From NCBI RefSeq assembly GCF_013912375.1, contig NZ_JACETV010000001.1, positions 1,588,217 to 1,652,216 on the forward strand: DNA of 64,000 nt, read 5' to 3'. Positions 53,272-63,020 of the stretch are shown here, piece after piece. Numbering within the stretch: the stretch's first letter is position 1; every line of letters begins with the position of its first letter. Source of the DNA: Emticicia sp. BO119. Lineage in GTDB: Bacteria > Bacteroidota > Bacteroidia > Cytophagales > Spirosomataceae. The position numbers and the translations under genes were made by a program. Under the pieces are notes generated by a model. The model saw nothing but the letters and a program-made list of their open reading frames with translations, was not told the DNA's origin and ran no database searches.

Positions 53272-54888
53272 TTATACCAATAATTTGTACGGTTCTTCAA
53301 GTAATTGTTTTAAAGTAACCATAAATGCAGCACCTGTTGCTCCATCAACCACACGGTGGTCGCAGGTAAGAGTGAGTTTCATTATATTGGTTACAAAGAA
53401 CTGACCATCTTTCACCCCAACCGTTTCTTTAATTGCACCAACGGCCAGAATACAAGATTCCGGTGGGTTAATAATTGAGGTAAATTGCTCAATACCAAAC
53501 ATACCGAGGTTACTTACGGTAAAAGTATTACCCTCCCAGTCTTTCGGTTGTAGTTGTTTGTTTTTGGCTTTACCGCCTAAATCTTTCGTTTCTGCGGCAA
53601 TCTGAGAAAGGGTTTTGGTATTAGCAAAACGGATGACAGGTACTAACAGACCTTCTTCAACTGCTACAGCCATACCAATATGCACATGATGGTTTTTACG
53701 AATCTTATCGCCCAACCATGAAGCATTTACCATTGGATGTTTGGTTAAGGCTGCTGAAACAGCTTTAATCACCATATCATTAAATGAAATCTTCACTGGG
53801 GAAATTTCATTCATCGCCTCTCTTGCCTTGATGGCTTTATCCATCGTAAACTCCATCGTCAGATAGAACTCAGGAGCAGAGAATTTAGATTCAGCTAAGC
53901 GACGAGCAATAGTCTTACGCATTTGTGAAAGCGGTACATCTTCGTAGCTTTCCTGACCAGCAGGAGCAGCAGCAACCACAGGGGTTTGGCTTTGTACAGC
54001 AGTAGGTTTAGCTTTTGGTGTAAAACTATCAACATCATTTTTGACAATTCTGCCACCTTCACCTGAACCATTTACATCTGATAAATTAATGCCTTTTTCT
54101 TCTGCCAGTCGTTTTGCCAATGGTGAGGCTAAGATACGACCATTGTTCGCATTTGAAGTAGCTGATTCTGGTGTACTTGTGGTTTGTGGTGAAGCAGGAG
54201 ATGCTGATTGTTCTGCTTTTACCTCCGGTTGAGCAGGAGTAGTAGCAGCACTTCCGGCATTTAGTAATGCCTTGTAGTCTGCACCTTCTTCACCAATTAC
54301 TGCAATTACTTCGTTTACCTTTGCGGCTTGTCCGGCTTCTACGCCAATATATAATAAAGTACCGTCTTCGTAGGCTTCCAGTTCCATCGTAGCTTTATCT
54401 GTCTCAATTTCAGCCAGAATATCACCCGATTTTACTTTATCACCTACTTTTTTCAACCATGTATGTATTACCCCTTCGGTCATGGTATCACTTAAAAGAG
54501 GCATTTGTACTGTTTTAGCTTTGATATTTGAAGTATCTACTGCCGGAGCTGCGGGAGCGGTTGGTTGAGCAGCCGGAGCAGTTTCCTTCGGAGTTTCAGC
54601 AGGTTGTTGTGTTGAGCCACCTCCACTTAAAAGGCTTTGGTAATCTTCACCAGGGTTACCAATTACAGCCATGATAGCATCAACCGGAACAGCTTGCCCT
54701 TTTTCTACACCAATATAGAGCAAAGTACCATCAGCATAAGACTCCATATCCATTGTGGCCTTATCTGTTTCTACTTCTGCTAAAATATCGCCTGATTTTA
54801 CAGTATCTCCAACTTTTTTAAGCCATGCTGCTATAACACCTTCGGTCATGGTGTCGCTCATCTTGGGCATTCGGATTACTTCTGCCAT
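53272..54888 (-). CDS. pdhC: Pyruvate dehydrogenase complex E2 (dihydrolipoyl acetyltransferase)
   Basis: 538-aa acyltransferase core of the pyruvate dehydrogenase complex. Two lipoyl domains carry lysines in VETDKATMDMESY (residues 41-53) and IETDKATMELEAY (near 164). Ala/Pro-rich linkers follow, then the E3/E1-binding domain (ASPLAKRLAEEKGINLSDV, near 252) and the catalytic domain ending in the HRVVDGATGA active site. The E1 subunits are not in the window. Its stop abuts the start of the hypothetical gene, an unusual link to hslV. Confidence 0.95.
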   Translation of the reverse strand: MAEVIRMPKMSDTMTEGVIAAWLKKVGDTVKSGDILAEVETDKATMDMESYADGTLLYIGVEKGQAVPVDAIMAVIGNPGEDYQSLLSGGGSTQQPAETPKETAPAAQPTAPAAPAVDTSNIKAKTVQMPLLSDTMTEGVIHTWLKKVGDKVKSGDILAEIETDKATMELEAYEDGTLLYIGVEAGQAAKVNEVIAVIGEEGADYKALLNAGSAATTPAQPEVKAEQSASPASPQTTSTPESATSNANNGRILASPLAKRLAEEKGINLSDVNGSGEGGRIVKNDVDSFTPKAKPTAVQSQTPVVAAAPAGQESYEDVPLSQMRKTIARRLAESKFSAPEFYLTMEFTMDKAIKAREAMNEISPVKISFNDMVIKAVSAALTKHPMVNASWLGDKIRKNHHVHIGMAVAVEEGLLVPVIRFANTKTLSQIAAETKDLGGKAKNKQLQPKDWEGNTFTVSNLGMFGIEQFTSIINPPESCILAVGAIKETVGVKDGQFFVTNIMKLTLTCDHRVVDGATGAAFMVTLKQLLEEPYKLLV

Positions 54889-55114
54889 TTTAAAAATTTG
54901 CTTGGTTTTGGATTAATGATTTTGCTGCAAAGGTTTTAACTTTTAATAGAACACCATTGGTTATTAAAAAGTTACCTGGCTTTTCAGCAATTTATTGATT
55001 TTACTTAGAATCGGTTTCAATGAATTTCTTCAATGCCCAAAATTATAATAAAGTCTCTGAATGTCAGTAATATTCCACCAAAAACTTTATTAATATCATT
55101 CATATGATCAAATC

Positions 55115-55151
55115 AAAAGCCCTTCCTTGAGCAAAATCAGGAAGGGCTTTT
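55115..55151 (-). terminator. Terminator of lepA
   Basis: Perfect 13-bp stem AAAAGCCCTTCCT / AGGAAGGGCTTTT (55115-55127 and 55139-55151) with an 11-nt loop, 5 nt after the lepA stop. The U-tract on the minus strand is formed by the stem end. Confidence 0.85.
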
Positions 55152-55155
55152 ATTG

Positions 55156-56943
55156 TTAGCTAATCTTCAATACAGCCATAAATGCTTCTTGTGGCACCTC
55201 TACTGACCCGATCTGGCGCATTCTCTTTTTACCCTTTTTCTGTTTTTCAAGAAGTTTCCTTTTACGTGAAATATCTCCTCCGTAACACTTGGCGATTACA
55301 TCCTTACGCAGAGCTTTTACAGTTTCACGGGCAATGATTTTTGCACCAATTGCTGCTTGAATAGCGATTTCGAATTGTTGACGTGGTAAGAGTTCCCGTA
55401 ATTTTTCGCAAAGTTTCTTACCCCAGTCATAAGCTTTATCACGGTGAACAATGGCCGAAAGCGCATCAACAGGGTCACCATTCAGAAGAATATCTAACTT
55501 CACCAGATTGGATTCTCGGTAGCCAACCAGATGATAATCTAATGAGGCATAGCCTCTTGATATAGTTTTTAGTTTGTCGAAGAAATCAAATACTACTTCT
55601 GAAAGTGGCATTTCAAAAGTTAATTCCACTCGAGTAGAAGTAAGATATACCTGATTTTTAAGAATCCCTCTTTTTTCCATACATAGCCCCATAATTGGGC
55701 CTACGTAATCTGAAGCAGTAATAATCTGTGCATTAATAAAGGGTTCTTCAATCCAGTCAATGTAATTCGGGTCAGGCATTTCTGAAGGCGCTGAAACTTC
55801 AAGAATATCTCCCTTTTTCCCAATTACATTAAAACGCACAGATGGAACAGTAGTTAATACGGTCATGTCAAATTCACGTTCCAGACGCTCCTGCACGATC
55901 TCCATATGTAACATACCAAGGAATCCGCATCTGAAACCAAAGCCTAATGCCGCTGATGTTTCAGGCTCCCAGATTAAAGCTGCATCATTCAATTGCAATT
56001 TTTCCATTGCCTCTCTCAAATCCTCAAACTCAGAGGTATCAACCGGATAAATTCCGGCAAATACCATAGGTTTGACTTCTTCAAAGCCCTTGATAGCTTC
56101 TTTTGTTGGATTTTCAGAATGAGTAATGGTATCACCAACCTTTACCTCTTTGGCAACTTTAATACCAGATATGATATACCCAACATCTCCACAATCTACA
56201 TAGTCGCGAGGTTCTTTTGTTAGTCGGAGAATCCCGACTTCATCTGCAATATACTCTTTGCCGGTAGCAACAAATTTTACTTTATCTCCTTTAGAAATAC
56301 GCCCATTTTTCACTCTGAAAATTACCTCAATACCACGATAAGAATTAAATGTCGAGTCAAAAATTAGGGCTTGTAGTTCTGCCTTTGGATTGCCTTTTGG
56401 CGGTTGAATCCGGTGAATAATGGCAGCTAAAATTTCATTGATACCAATGCCTTCTTTCGCACTTGCAGGTATAATAGAATCTCTGTCACAACCGATCAGG
56501 TCTACGATCTGGTCTTTAACTTCTTCAGGCATAGCACCTGGCAAGTCAATTTTATTTAAAACCGGAATGATTTCCAGATCATGGTCGAGCGCCAGAAACA
56601 GGTTACTGATAGTTTGTGCTTCAATTCCCTGCGAAGCATCAACCACCAATAAAGCACCCTCGCAAGCGGCAATTGAACGTGAAACCTCATAACTGAAATC
56701 GACGTGACCGGGGGTGTCAATCAGATTAAGTATATATTCCTGCCCTTCAAATTTATAATTCATTTGAATGGCGTGGCTTTTAATGGTAATCCCTCGTTCT
56801 CTTTCAAGATCCATATCGTCAAGCACCTGGGCTTGCATTTCTCGATCCGAAATAGTATTTGTAAATTGTAGAAGGCGGTCGGCAAGTGTACTTTTGCCGT
56901 GGTCAATGTGTGCAATAATGCAGAAATTGCGAATATTTTTCAT
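55156..56943 (-). CDS. lepA: Elongation factor 4 (LepA)
   Basis: Ribosome-associated translational GTPase, 595 aa. G-motifs are intact: G1 [13 protein letters not shown] (residues 11-23), G2 [13 protein letters not shown]3 [10 protein letters not shown]4 NKIDLPGA and G5 SAKEGIG. The C-terminal LepA-specific domain ([20 protein letters not shown], near residue 560) distinguishes it from EF-G. The leader of about 125 nt contains a hairpin (GATAGT / ACTATC, about 56968-56994). Confidence 0.97.
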   Translation of the reverse strand: MKNIRNFCIIAHIDHGKSTLADRLLQFTNTISDREMQAQVLDDMDLERERGITIKSHAIQMNYKFEGQEYILNLIDTPGHVDFSYEVSRSIAACEGALLVVDASQGIEAQTISNLFLALDHDLEIIPVLNKIDLPGAMPEEVKDQIVDLIGCDRDSIIPASAKEGIGINEILAAIIHRIQPPKGNPKAELQALIFDSTFNSYRGIEVIFRVKNGRISKGDKVKFVATGKEYIADEVGILRLTKEPRDYVDCGDVGYIISGIKVAKEVKVGDTITHSENPTKEAIKGFEEVKPMVFAGIYPVDTSEFEDLREAMEKLQLNDAALIWEPETSAALGFGFRCGFLGMLHMEIVQERLEREFDMTVLTTVPSVRFNVIGKKGDILEVSAPSEMPDPNYIDWIEEPFINAQIITASDYVGPIMGLCMEKRGILKNQVYLTSTRVELTFEMPLSEVVFDFFDKLKTISRGYASLDYHLVGYRESNLVKLDILLNGDPVDALSAIVHRDKAYDWGKKLCEKLRELLPRQQFEIAIQAAIGAKIIARETVKALRKDVIAKCYGGDISRKRKLLEKQKKGKKRMRQIGSVEVPQEAFMAVLKIS

Positions 56944-57109
56944 CTAATGTTAAGTTCCGAGTATTTAAGATAGTCAAATAGGTTTGATAACTATCTAATA
57001 TTTTCTTCGTAACAAAATGTCTCTTTAAAACGGGTGTTTCAACAGAAAGTCTCTCTTACAAATCAATTATTTGCAAAAATAGTAAGAAAAGGAAGATAAA
57101 ATGAAGACT

Positions 57110-58075
57110 TTAAAGATAATTATCTCCAACTAAATAATTGCTTACATAATCCTTTACAGAATCCTCTAATGAAGTAAAGGGCTTTTTATAACCAATCAGA
57201 CGGAGTTTACTCATATTGGCTTGAGTAAAATACTGATATTTATCACGAATATCTTCAGGAGTATCAATGAAATCTATCTGAGGTTCAAGATTTAACGCTG
57301 TAAATGTTGCCTTGGCTAAATCAAGAAAGGTTCGGGCTTTACCTGTTCCTAAATTATATATGCCGGAATTACGACGAGAATGCATCAGATGAATACAAAC
57401 TTCAATTAAATCTTTTACATATACGAAATCTCTCATCTGTTCTCCATCATTGAAGTCAGGACGATGAGATTTGAATAATTTAATTCTTCCAGTTGCCTTA
57501 ATCTGATTATAGGCATGGAAAATAACGGAGGCCATTCGACCTTTATGATATTCATTTGGACCAAAAACATTAAAGAATTTTAATCCCGCCCAAAAGAAAG
57601 GTGAATCTTTTTGAAGTAAAGCCCATTTGTCAAACTCATTTTTTGACTCTCCATAAGGATTCAATGGCTTCAGTTGTGGAATCTGCAACTCGTTATCATC
57701 ATAACCAAACTCTCCGTTTCCATAAGTTGCGGCTGACGAAGCATAAATTAATGGAATCTGATAAATATGGCACTTTTTCCATATTTGCTTTGAGTAATTA
57801 AGATTTAATTTATTAAAAATATTCTGATCAAACTCTGTGGTATCAGTACGAGCTCCAATATGAAAACAAAACTCAACTTCAGCCTGATTTTTATCTAACC
57901 ATTCAAAAAATATATCACGGTGCACAAATTCTTGAATCTTTTTGTCCTCTAAGTTCTTCATTTTCAGAGAATTAGAGAAGTCGTCAACTGCGATAATAAA
58001 ATTAAACCCGTCTTGATTCAGACGCTGTATCAGACAACTTCCAATAAAACCAGCGGCACCCGTTACAATAATCAT
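57110..58075 (-). CDS. hldD: ADP-L-glycero-D-manno-heptose-6-epimerase
   Basis: Final step in making the heptose of the lipopolysaccharide inner core. The NAD(P)-binding motif is TGAAGFIGSCLIQRL (residues 5-19). The catalytic YxxxK is NPYGESKNEFD, with the upstream YASSAATYGNGEFGYDD. HldD-type KFFNVFGPNEYHKGRMASV is present near residue 165 and separates it from plain GalE-like epimerases. Length (321 aa) fits. It is a single gene between lepA and the divergent queD-like gene. Confidence 0.92.
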   Translation of the reverse strand: MIIVTGAAGFIGSCLIQRLNQDGFNFIIAVDDFSNSLKMKNLEDKKIQEFVHRDIFFEWLDKNQAEVEFCFHIGARTDTTEFDQNIFNKLNLNYSKQIWKKCHIYQIPLIYASSAATYGNGEFGYDDNELQIPQLKPLNPYGESKNEFDKWALLQKDSPFFWAGLKFFNVFGPNEYHKGRMASVIFHAYNQIKATGRIKLFKSHRPDFNDGEQMRDFVYVKDLIEVCIHLMHSRRNSGIYNLGTGKARTFLDLAKATFTALNLEPQIDFIDTPEDIRDKYQYFTQANMSKLRLIGYKKPFTSLEDSVKDYVSNYLVGDNYL

Positions 58076-58180
58076 AAACCTTTCGTAGTGTTATAAAGAT
58101 TGCAAATTTAGCACATTCAGAAATGCAAATCCATAGATTTAACTTTGATTAAATTGTACTTTTTAAAGAATGTGACTTGG

Positions 58181-58227
58181 AATAGGTTAATTAACAATAG
58201 GTTAATAGTTTTTTGATGGTAATTTTG
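58181..58227 (+). promoter_or_regulatory. Promoter with tandem direct repeats upstream of the queD-like operon
   Basis: AATAGGTTAAT occurs twice, at 58181-58191 and 58196-58206, with a 15-nt period. The second copy lies over the expected -33 position of TAATTTTG (58220-58227), a TAnnTTTG match. No TTTG is present at -33, so an activator or repressor binding the repeats is plausible. Confidence 0.45.
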
Positions 58228-58280
58228 TGAACTTTTTATAGCGAGGTTCATTGTTAAGAGTTCTAAAACAACAAAAGTAT

Positions 58281-58691
58281 ATGATTTATATAACAAGACG
58301 TGAGCGTTTTAATGCTGCTCATAGATTATGGAATACAACCTGGTCGGAAGAAAAAAACAGAGATATTTTTGGATTGTGTTCAAACATCCATGGGCATAAT
58401 TGGGAGTTGATTGTAACCGTAAAGGGTGAAATTGATCCTGAAACGGGCTTTGTAATGGATTTAAAAGCGCTTAGTAAATTAATGAAACAAGAAGTAGTAG
58501 ATAAGGTTGACCATACTTTCTTGAACGAAGATGTAGCATTTTTAAAAGGCAAATTTCCAAGTACCGAAGTTTTCGCGGTTGAAATCTGGAAGATCCTGGC
58601 TCCGCTTATTCAGAATAAATACAATAGTATATTGCATTGTGTGAAACTAATAGAAACACCAAATCATTATGTTGAGTATTTTGGTGAGTAA
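58281..58691 (+). CDS. queD: 6-carboxytetrahydropterin synthase / PTPS-family protein
   Basis: 136-aa T-fold enzyme from the ATG at 58281 (MIYITRRERFNAAHRLW). Zinc-binding histidines are in FNAAHRL and NIHGHNWEL. The catalytic cysteine is in the Cx3HGH motif (GLCSNIHGH), and the DHTFLN and ETPNHYVEY blocks are present. The Cx3HGH pattern favours QueD of queuosine synthesis over eukaryotic-type PTPS. A start at 58251 would add 10 residues. It is followed by lpxB and may be cotranscribed with it. Confidence 0.88.
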   Translation: MIYITRRERFNAAHRLWNTTWSEEKNRDIFGLCSNIHGHNWELIVTVKGEIDPETGFVMDLKALSKLMKQEVVDKVDHTFLNEDVAFLKGKFPSTEVFAVEIWKILAPLIQNKYNSILHCVKLIETPNHYVEYFGE

Positions 58692-58787
58692 GATTATAGA
58701 ATGAATAGGTTGAATTTTATAAAATTCAACTTACTTCAAAATTTGATCACACAGTCACCAAATCGCTCAATCACTAAATTGTTCTAC

Positions 58788-59912
58788 ATGAAATATTTTA
58801 TTATTGCAGGCGAAAGATCAGGAGATTTGCATGGTTCAAATCTGATTACTGCTATTAAAAAGGCAGATTCAGAAGCGCAGATACAAGGATGGGGTGGTGA
58901 TTATATGACGACAGCAGGGGCAACAATTTTGAAACACTACAAAGACCTTGCATTTATGGGCTTTTTTGAGGTAATTCAAAATCTCTCAAAAATTCTGGGT
59001 TTTTTCAGGCTTTGCAAAAACCAGATAGAAGAATTTCAACCTGATGCCATTGTTCTGATAGATTATTCTGGTTTTAATATGCGGATTGCCAAATGGGCGA
59101 AACCACAAGGTTATAAGTTATTCTATTATATTTCGCCTAAAGTATGGGCATGGAATCAGAGGAGAGCTTTAAAACTGAAGCAAACTATTGATAGGCTATT
59201 TGTTATATTCCCGTTTGAGGTAGATTTCTTTAAAAATTATGATTATGAGGTAGAATTTGTTGGTAATCCATTATTTGATGCCATTGCTGCTTTTCGGCCT
59301 AATCCGGATTTTTTAAATGAGAATAATCTTGGAGAAAAGAAAATAATTGCCCTTTTACCCGGCAGCCGCAAGCAGGAAGTTGAACAAATGCTGAAACTTA
59401 TGGTGGCTACTAAAAAACAATTTCCCGATTATCAGTACGTTATTGCAGGTGTAGGTAATCTTTCAAAAGAATTCTATGAACGCTTTTTGACTGATGACAT
59501 CCGATTGGTTTTCGATCAGGCTTATGATTTACTAAGTCATTCCGAAGCAGCAATGGTAACGAGCGGTACTGCCACTTTAGAAACCGCTTTATTTGGTGTA
59601 CCTCAGGTTGTTTGTTATAAAATGAGCCTGATTACATATAGTATAGCGAGCATGGTTGTAAAAATTGAGTACATTTCTTTGGTAAATCTGATTGCCCAGA
59701 AAGAAGTTGTGAAAGAATTATTACAAGGGGAACTGACGACTGAAAACATTGCTAAAGAAATTAAAAAAGTATTAAATAATTCTATTGAAAGAAAAAAACA
59801 AATAGCTGATTATCAAAAAGTTAGAGAAATACTTGGCAGTACAGGAGCATCTGCTAAAACAGGCAAGCGAATTGTAGAAATATTAAATAATAGTAATTTA
59901 GTAAATAATTGA
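58788..59912 (+). CDS. lpxB: Lipid-A-disaccharide synthase
   Basis: GT19 glycosyltransferase that joins UDP-2,3-diacylglucosamine and lipid X in lipid A synthesis. Signature blocks are AGERSGDLHGSNLI (residues 6-19), LIDYSGFNMRIAKWAK, YYISPKVWAWNQRRA, LLPGSRKQEVEQML and VTSGTATLETALFGVPQVV. From the ATG at 58788 it is 374 aa, the usual size. The in-frame ATG at 58701 would add 29 residues. It shows the organism makes lipid A and complements hldD 0.7 kb upstream. Confidence 0.95.
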   Translation: MKYFIIAGERSGDLHGSNLITAIKKADSEAQIQGWGGDYMTTAGATILKHYKDLAFMGFFEVIQNLSKILGFFRLCKNQIEEFQPDAIVLIDYSGFNMRIAKWAKPQGYKLFYYISPKVWAWNQRRALKLKQTIDRLFVIFPFEVDFFKNYDYEVEFVGNPLFDAIAAFRPNPDFLNENNLGEKKIIALLPGSRKQEVEQMLKLMVATKKQFPDYQYVIAGVGNLSKEFYERFLTDDIRLVFDQAYDLLSHSEAAMVTSGTATLETALFGVPQVVCYKMSLITYSIASMVVKIEYISLVNLIAQKEVVKELLQGELTTENIAKEIKKVLNNSIERKKQIADYQKVREILGSTGASAKTGKRIVEILNNSNLVNN

Positions 59913-59934
59913 TTTGTAAATAAAATTGTTTAAA

Positions 59935-60423
59935 ATGAGATTTTTCAAAACCTTAATTACCCTGACTTTCACTGGTTTAATTCTGTTCTCTTGTAAAGAA
60001 AAACAACCAGTTGCAGCGAAATCAAAAACTGAATATTTGGCAGGTACAGTTTCTAAAACATGGAAAAATACTAAAGCTGAAGCTACTAATTCCGGAGGCC
60101 TTAAGATTGATTTAGTAATAACACAGCCAGCTTGTATAACGGATAATATTTTAATTTTTTATCCGAATAATACTTACGAATTCAGAGAAGGGGCCACTAA
60201 GTGTGGTGCCAATGATCCAGACCTTCTGTTAAAAGCAAACTGGACATTCCTTGAAAATGAAACTAAATTTAAAATTGATAAGATCGTATTTCAGGGTAGA
60301 GAAGTAAATGATACTATTTTTGATATTGTTGAGCTGAATGATACTATTTTTACTGGAAAAACAACCTTAACATTGAATGGAGAGACTTTTCAGTTTGTGG
60401 CAACATTTCAACCTGCGCAATAA
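59935..60423 (+). CDS. Lipocalin-like lipoprotein
   Basis: 162-aa protein with a lipoprotein signal (MRFFKTLITLTFTGLILFSCKEK, lipobox LFSC). The remainder is a beta-rich domain beginning LAGTVSKTWKNTKAE and with NTYEFREGATKCG; this is the layout of Bacteroidota lipocalin-like lipoproteins. Ligand and role are unknown. The ATG at 59935 is used, 22 nt after lpxB; a TTG at 59926 is three codons earlier. Confidence 0.75.
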   Translation: MRFFKTLITLTFTGLILFSCKEKQPVAAKSKTEYLAGTVSKTWKNTKAEATNSGGLKIDLVITQPACITDNILIFYPNNTYEFREGATKCGANDPDLLLKANWTFLENETKFKIDKIVFQGREVNDTIFDIVELNDTIFTGKTTLTLNGETFQFVATFQPAQ

Positions 60424-60483
60424 ATCATAGCAATCGATTTAGAATTAATTTAACAAATTAGCTAATCGTATCGGTATTAAGGC

Positions 60484-60491
60484 TAAATTTG
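60484..60491 (+). promoter_or_regulatory. Candidate -7 element of sufB
   Basis: TAAATTTG matches TAnnTTTG, with an imperfect -33 (TTAG, 22 nt upstream). Start near 60497 would give a leader of about 120 nt. Confidence 0.4.
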
Positions 60492-60579
60492 CGAACAAAT
60501 ATTCCTTAACTAATGTTAGAGTTAGGTGGAACAGCTATACGGTGTGTTCACTTGTTACTACGCAAAGAGTCTAATATTT

Positions 60580-60599
60580 CGCTTTTATACCTAAAAGCG
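60580..60599 (+). promoter_or_regulatory. Hairpin directly upstream of the sufB start
   Basis: CGCTTTTA-tacc-TAAAAGCG is a perfect 8-bp stem with a 4-nt loop ending 16 nt before the sufB ATG. It would lie in the leader next to the ribosome-binding region and could affect initiation. No T-tract follows, so it is not a terminator. Confidence 0.4.
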
Positions 60600-60615
60600 C
60601 ATAAAGCAAAAATAC

Positions 60616-62085
60616 ATGAGTAAAGACTTAGAATTATTAGAAGAATTAACCACCTCCGAATATAAATACGGGTTTTATACAGACATTGAGGCAGATGAAG
60701 TTCCGGCAGGGTTAGACGAAAGTGTTATTCGTCTTATTTCGGAAAAGAAAAATGAGCCTGAATGGATGCTGGAGTGGCGTCTGAATGCTTTCAGAACATG
60801 GCAAGGTATGACCGAGCCCAAATGGGCAAATATTCATTATAAACCTGTCGATTTTCAAGGTATAAAATATTATTCTGCACCTAAGCAGAAAAAAGTGGTT
60901 AATAGTCTTGATGAAATTGACCCGGAATTGCGCCGGACGTTTGAGCGTTTAGGTATCTCTTTAAAAGAACAGGAGAGATTATCAGGTGTTGCACCAAAAC
61001 CTCTATCAGGTGTGGCTGTGGATGCAGTAATTGATTCGGTTTCTGTAGCTACTACGTTTAAAGCTGATCTGAAGAAATTGGGTATTATCTTCTGCTCAAT
61101 GTCAGATGCGATTCAGGAACATCCTGATCTGGTGAAAAAATATCTGGGTTCGGTTGTTCCTGTAAAAGATAATTTTTATTCGGCATTAAATGCAGCGGTA
61201 TTCTCTGACGGATCATTCTGCTATATTCCAAAAGGCGTTCGTTGTCCGATGGAGTTGTCAACCTACTTCCGTATCAACGCGGCAGGAACAGGGCAGTTTG
61301 AACGTACATTGATTGTAGCTGATGAAGGTGCCTATGTAAGTTATCTGGAAGGCTGTACAGCTCCGCAACGTGATGAAAACCAATTGCACGCTGCGGTGGT
61401 AGAAATTTATGCCCATAAGGATAGTGAAGTAAAATACTCAACTGTCCAAAACTGGTATCCTGGAGATAAAGAGGGGAAAGGGGGTATTTATAACTTTGTA
61501 ACCAAACGTGGTTTATGCTTTGGCGAAGGGTCTAAAATATCATGGACGCAGGTAGAAACAGGTTCAGCTATTACTTGGAAGTACCCATCTGTTATTCTTC
61601 GCGGAGATAATTCAATCGGAGAATTTTATTCGGTTGCAGTTACAAATAATATGCAGCAGGCAGATACTGGAACTAAAATGATTCATATTGGTAAAAATAC
61701 TAAAAGCCGTATCGTTTCAAAAGGTATTTCGGGAGGTAAAAGCCAGAACTCGTATAGAGGCTTGGTTGATATTTCCAAGCGTGCACAAAATGCCCGTAAC
61801 TTCTCCCAATGCGATTCGTTGCTTTTGGGTGATAGATGTGGCGCACATACATTCCCTTATATTGAAGTAAATAACTCAACGGCCTCGGTAGAACATGAAG
61901 CAACTACTTCAAAAATTGGTGAAGACCAGTTATTTTATTGTAACCAGAGAGGTATTCCTACCGAGAAAGCCGTTGCATTAATTGTAAACGGGTATGTGAA
62001 AGAAGTATTGAACCAATTGCCAATGGAATTTGCCGTAGAAGCACAAAAATTATTGGAGATTTCCTTAGAAGGAAGTGTCGGATAA
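60616..62085 (+). CDS. sufB: Fe-S cluster assembly scaffold SufB
   Basis: 489-aa scaffold subunit of the SUF iron-sulfur assembly machine. Conserved blocks are [50 protein letters not shown] and [23 protein letters not shown], which include the conserved cysteines and the C-terminal beta-helix core. SufC, SufD and SufS are not next to it: a terminator follows, then an unrelated regulator. In many Bacteroidota these genes are contiguous, so the isolated position is notable. Confidence 0.95.
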   Translation: MSKDLELLEELTTSEYKYGFYTDIEADEVPAGLDESVIRLISEKKNEPEWMLEWRLNAFRTWQGMTEPKWANIHYKPVDFQGIKYYSAPKQKKVVNSLDEIDPELRRTFERLGISLKEQERLSGVAPKPLSGVAVDAVIDSVSVATTFKADLKKLGIIFCSMSDAIQEHPDLVKKYLGSVVPVKDNFYSALNAAVFSDGSFCYIPKGVRCPMELSTYFRINAAGTGQFERTLIVADEGAYVSYLEGCTAPQRDENQLHAAVVEIYAHKDSEVKYSTVQNWYPGDKEGKGGIYNFVTKRGLCFGEGSKISWTQVETGSAITWKYPSVILRGDNSIGEFYSVAVTNNMQQADTGTKMIHIGKNTKSRIVSKGISGGKSQNSYRGLVDISKRAQNARNFSQCDSLLLGDRCGAHTFPYIEVNNSTASVEHEATTSKIGEDQLFYCNQRGIPTEKAVALIVNGYVKEVLNQLPMEFAVEAQKLLEISLEGSVG

Positions 62086-62107
62086 TTTTTAGTAATATAT
62101 CACTAAT

Positions 62108-62137
62108 AAAAAGACTGCTGAAAGGTGGTCTTTTTTT
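62108..62137 (+). terminator. Terminator of sufB
   Basis: AAAAAGAC (62108-62115) pairs with GTCTTTTT (62128-62135) around a 12-nt loop and is followed by more T residues, 23 nt after the sufB stop. Confidence 0.75.
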
Positions 62138-62155
62138 ATGATAGCTTTTTGAAAG

Positions 62156-62187
62156 TTTGCGATATATAGATAGAATCGTTAGTTTTG
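62156..62187 (+). promoter_or_regulatory. Promoter of the Crp-family gene
   Basis: TTTG (62156-62159), 20 nt, TAGTTTTG (62180-62187) is an exact Bacteroidota consensus promoter, with a start near 62193 and a leader of about 14 nt. Confidence 0.7.
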
Positions 62188-62206
62188 GTAAAACCTGAAT
62201 ACTATA

Positions 62207-62794
62207 ATGACCGACCTCGATATACTCGCATACGCATTAAATACCTTAGCCAAAGTTGATGAGGATGATTTTGCACTTTCAGCCCAGTATTGGCAAAGAC
62301 GTTCCTATAAAAAAGGAGAGTATTATAATGAGTATCGAAACGTTTGCAAGTATCTGGGGTTTATTATTGACGGCGTTTTCAGAACATATTATGTTGATGA
62401 CAATACAGGTGAAGAAAAGAATGTCTTCTTTTTCTCAAAAAATCAGGTAGTAGTTTCATTCAAAAGTTTTATTACTCAAACTCCCTGCAATTATTTTACA
62501 CAGTCAATGGTCGATTCAAAGATTCTTTATATTCATATTGATGATTTGAATAAGCTATATCAACAATCTCATAAGTGGGAACACTTCGGAAGGCTGATTG
62601 CTGAAATGGCTTTTAATGTATCCATGAATCGTACTGAAAGTTTTTTATTTCAAACCCCGGAACAGCGTTATCTGCAATTAATTGAAGACCACCCAGATAT
62701 TTTCAATACCATTCCATTATATCAGATTTCTTCTTATCTGGGTATTCAAGGCCCATCGCTCAGCCGTATTCGTAAGAGAATTATCGGTAAATAA
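62207..62794 (+). CDS. Crp/Fnr-family transcriptional regulator
   Basis: 195-aa protein with an N-terminal cyclic-nucleotide-binding-type beta-barrel (KKGEYYNEYRNVCKYLGFII, near residue 35, and FRTYYVDDNTGEEKNVFFF). A C-terminal helix-turn-helix follows (QISSYLGIQGPSLSRIRKRI). Such regulators are common in Bacteroidota and usually lack the residues for cAMP binding. It may control the alpha/beta hydrolase gene downstream (inference). Confidence 0.88.
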   Translation: MTDLDILAYALNTLAKVDEDDFALSAQYWQRRSYKKGEYYNEYRNVCKYLGFIIDGVFRTYYVDDNTGEEKNVFFFSKNQVVVSFKSFITQTPCNYFTQSMVDSKILYIHIDDLNKLYQQSHKWEHFGRLIAEMAFNVSMNRTESFLFQTPEQRYLQLIEDHPDIFNTIPLYQISSYLGIQGPSLSRIRKRIIGK

Positions 62795-62814
62795 CTGGCA
62801 CTAACTAATTTTAA

Positions 62815-62843
62815 CTTCGTGTAACTCAGTGCATCACTTCGTG
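62815..62843. repeat. Short tandem heptamer repeat
   Basis: Heptamers CTTCGTG (62815-62821), CTCAGTG (62825-62831) and CTTCGTG (62837-62843) recur every 10-12 nt, followed by a degenerate CTTA. Similar CTTCGTG-type strings occur in intergenic DNA of other bacteria as far as I recall. No function is known. Confidence 0.35.
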
Positions 62844-62916
62844 CCACTTAATAGTTAAAAATTAACCCTTTCATAACTGTATTGTATTTATAAAAAAAAT
62901 CTGTCGATACATTCGA

Positions 62917-62934
62917 TTTTAACTTAGGTTAAAA
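62917..62934. promoter_or_regulatory. Inverted repeat, candidate operator before the hydrolase gene
   Basis: TTTTAAC (62917-62923) and GTTAAAA (62928-62934) form a 7-bp inverted repeat with a 4-nt spacer, about 90 nt upstream of the hydrolase ATG. The symmetry suits a dimeric regulator such as the adjacent Crp-family protein. Confidence 0.4.
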
Positions 62935-63020
62935 TTATTGTCAGTCTCATCTATGACCTTTGTATCATAATCTTAACGATAACAACAACAGAAATTTTAA
63001 ATCATTAAATCAATACTACA

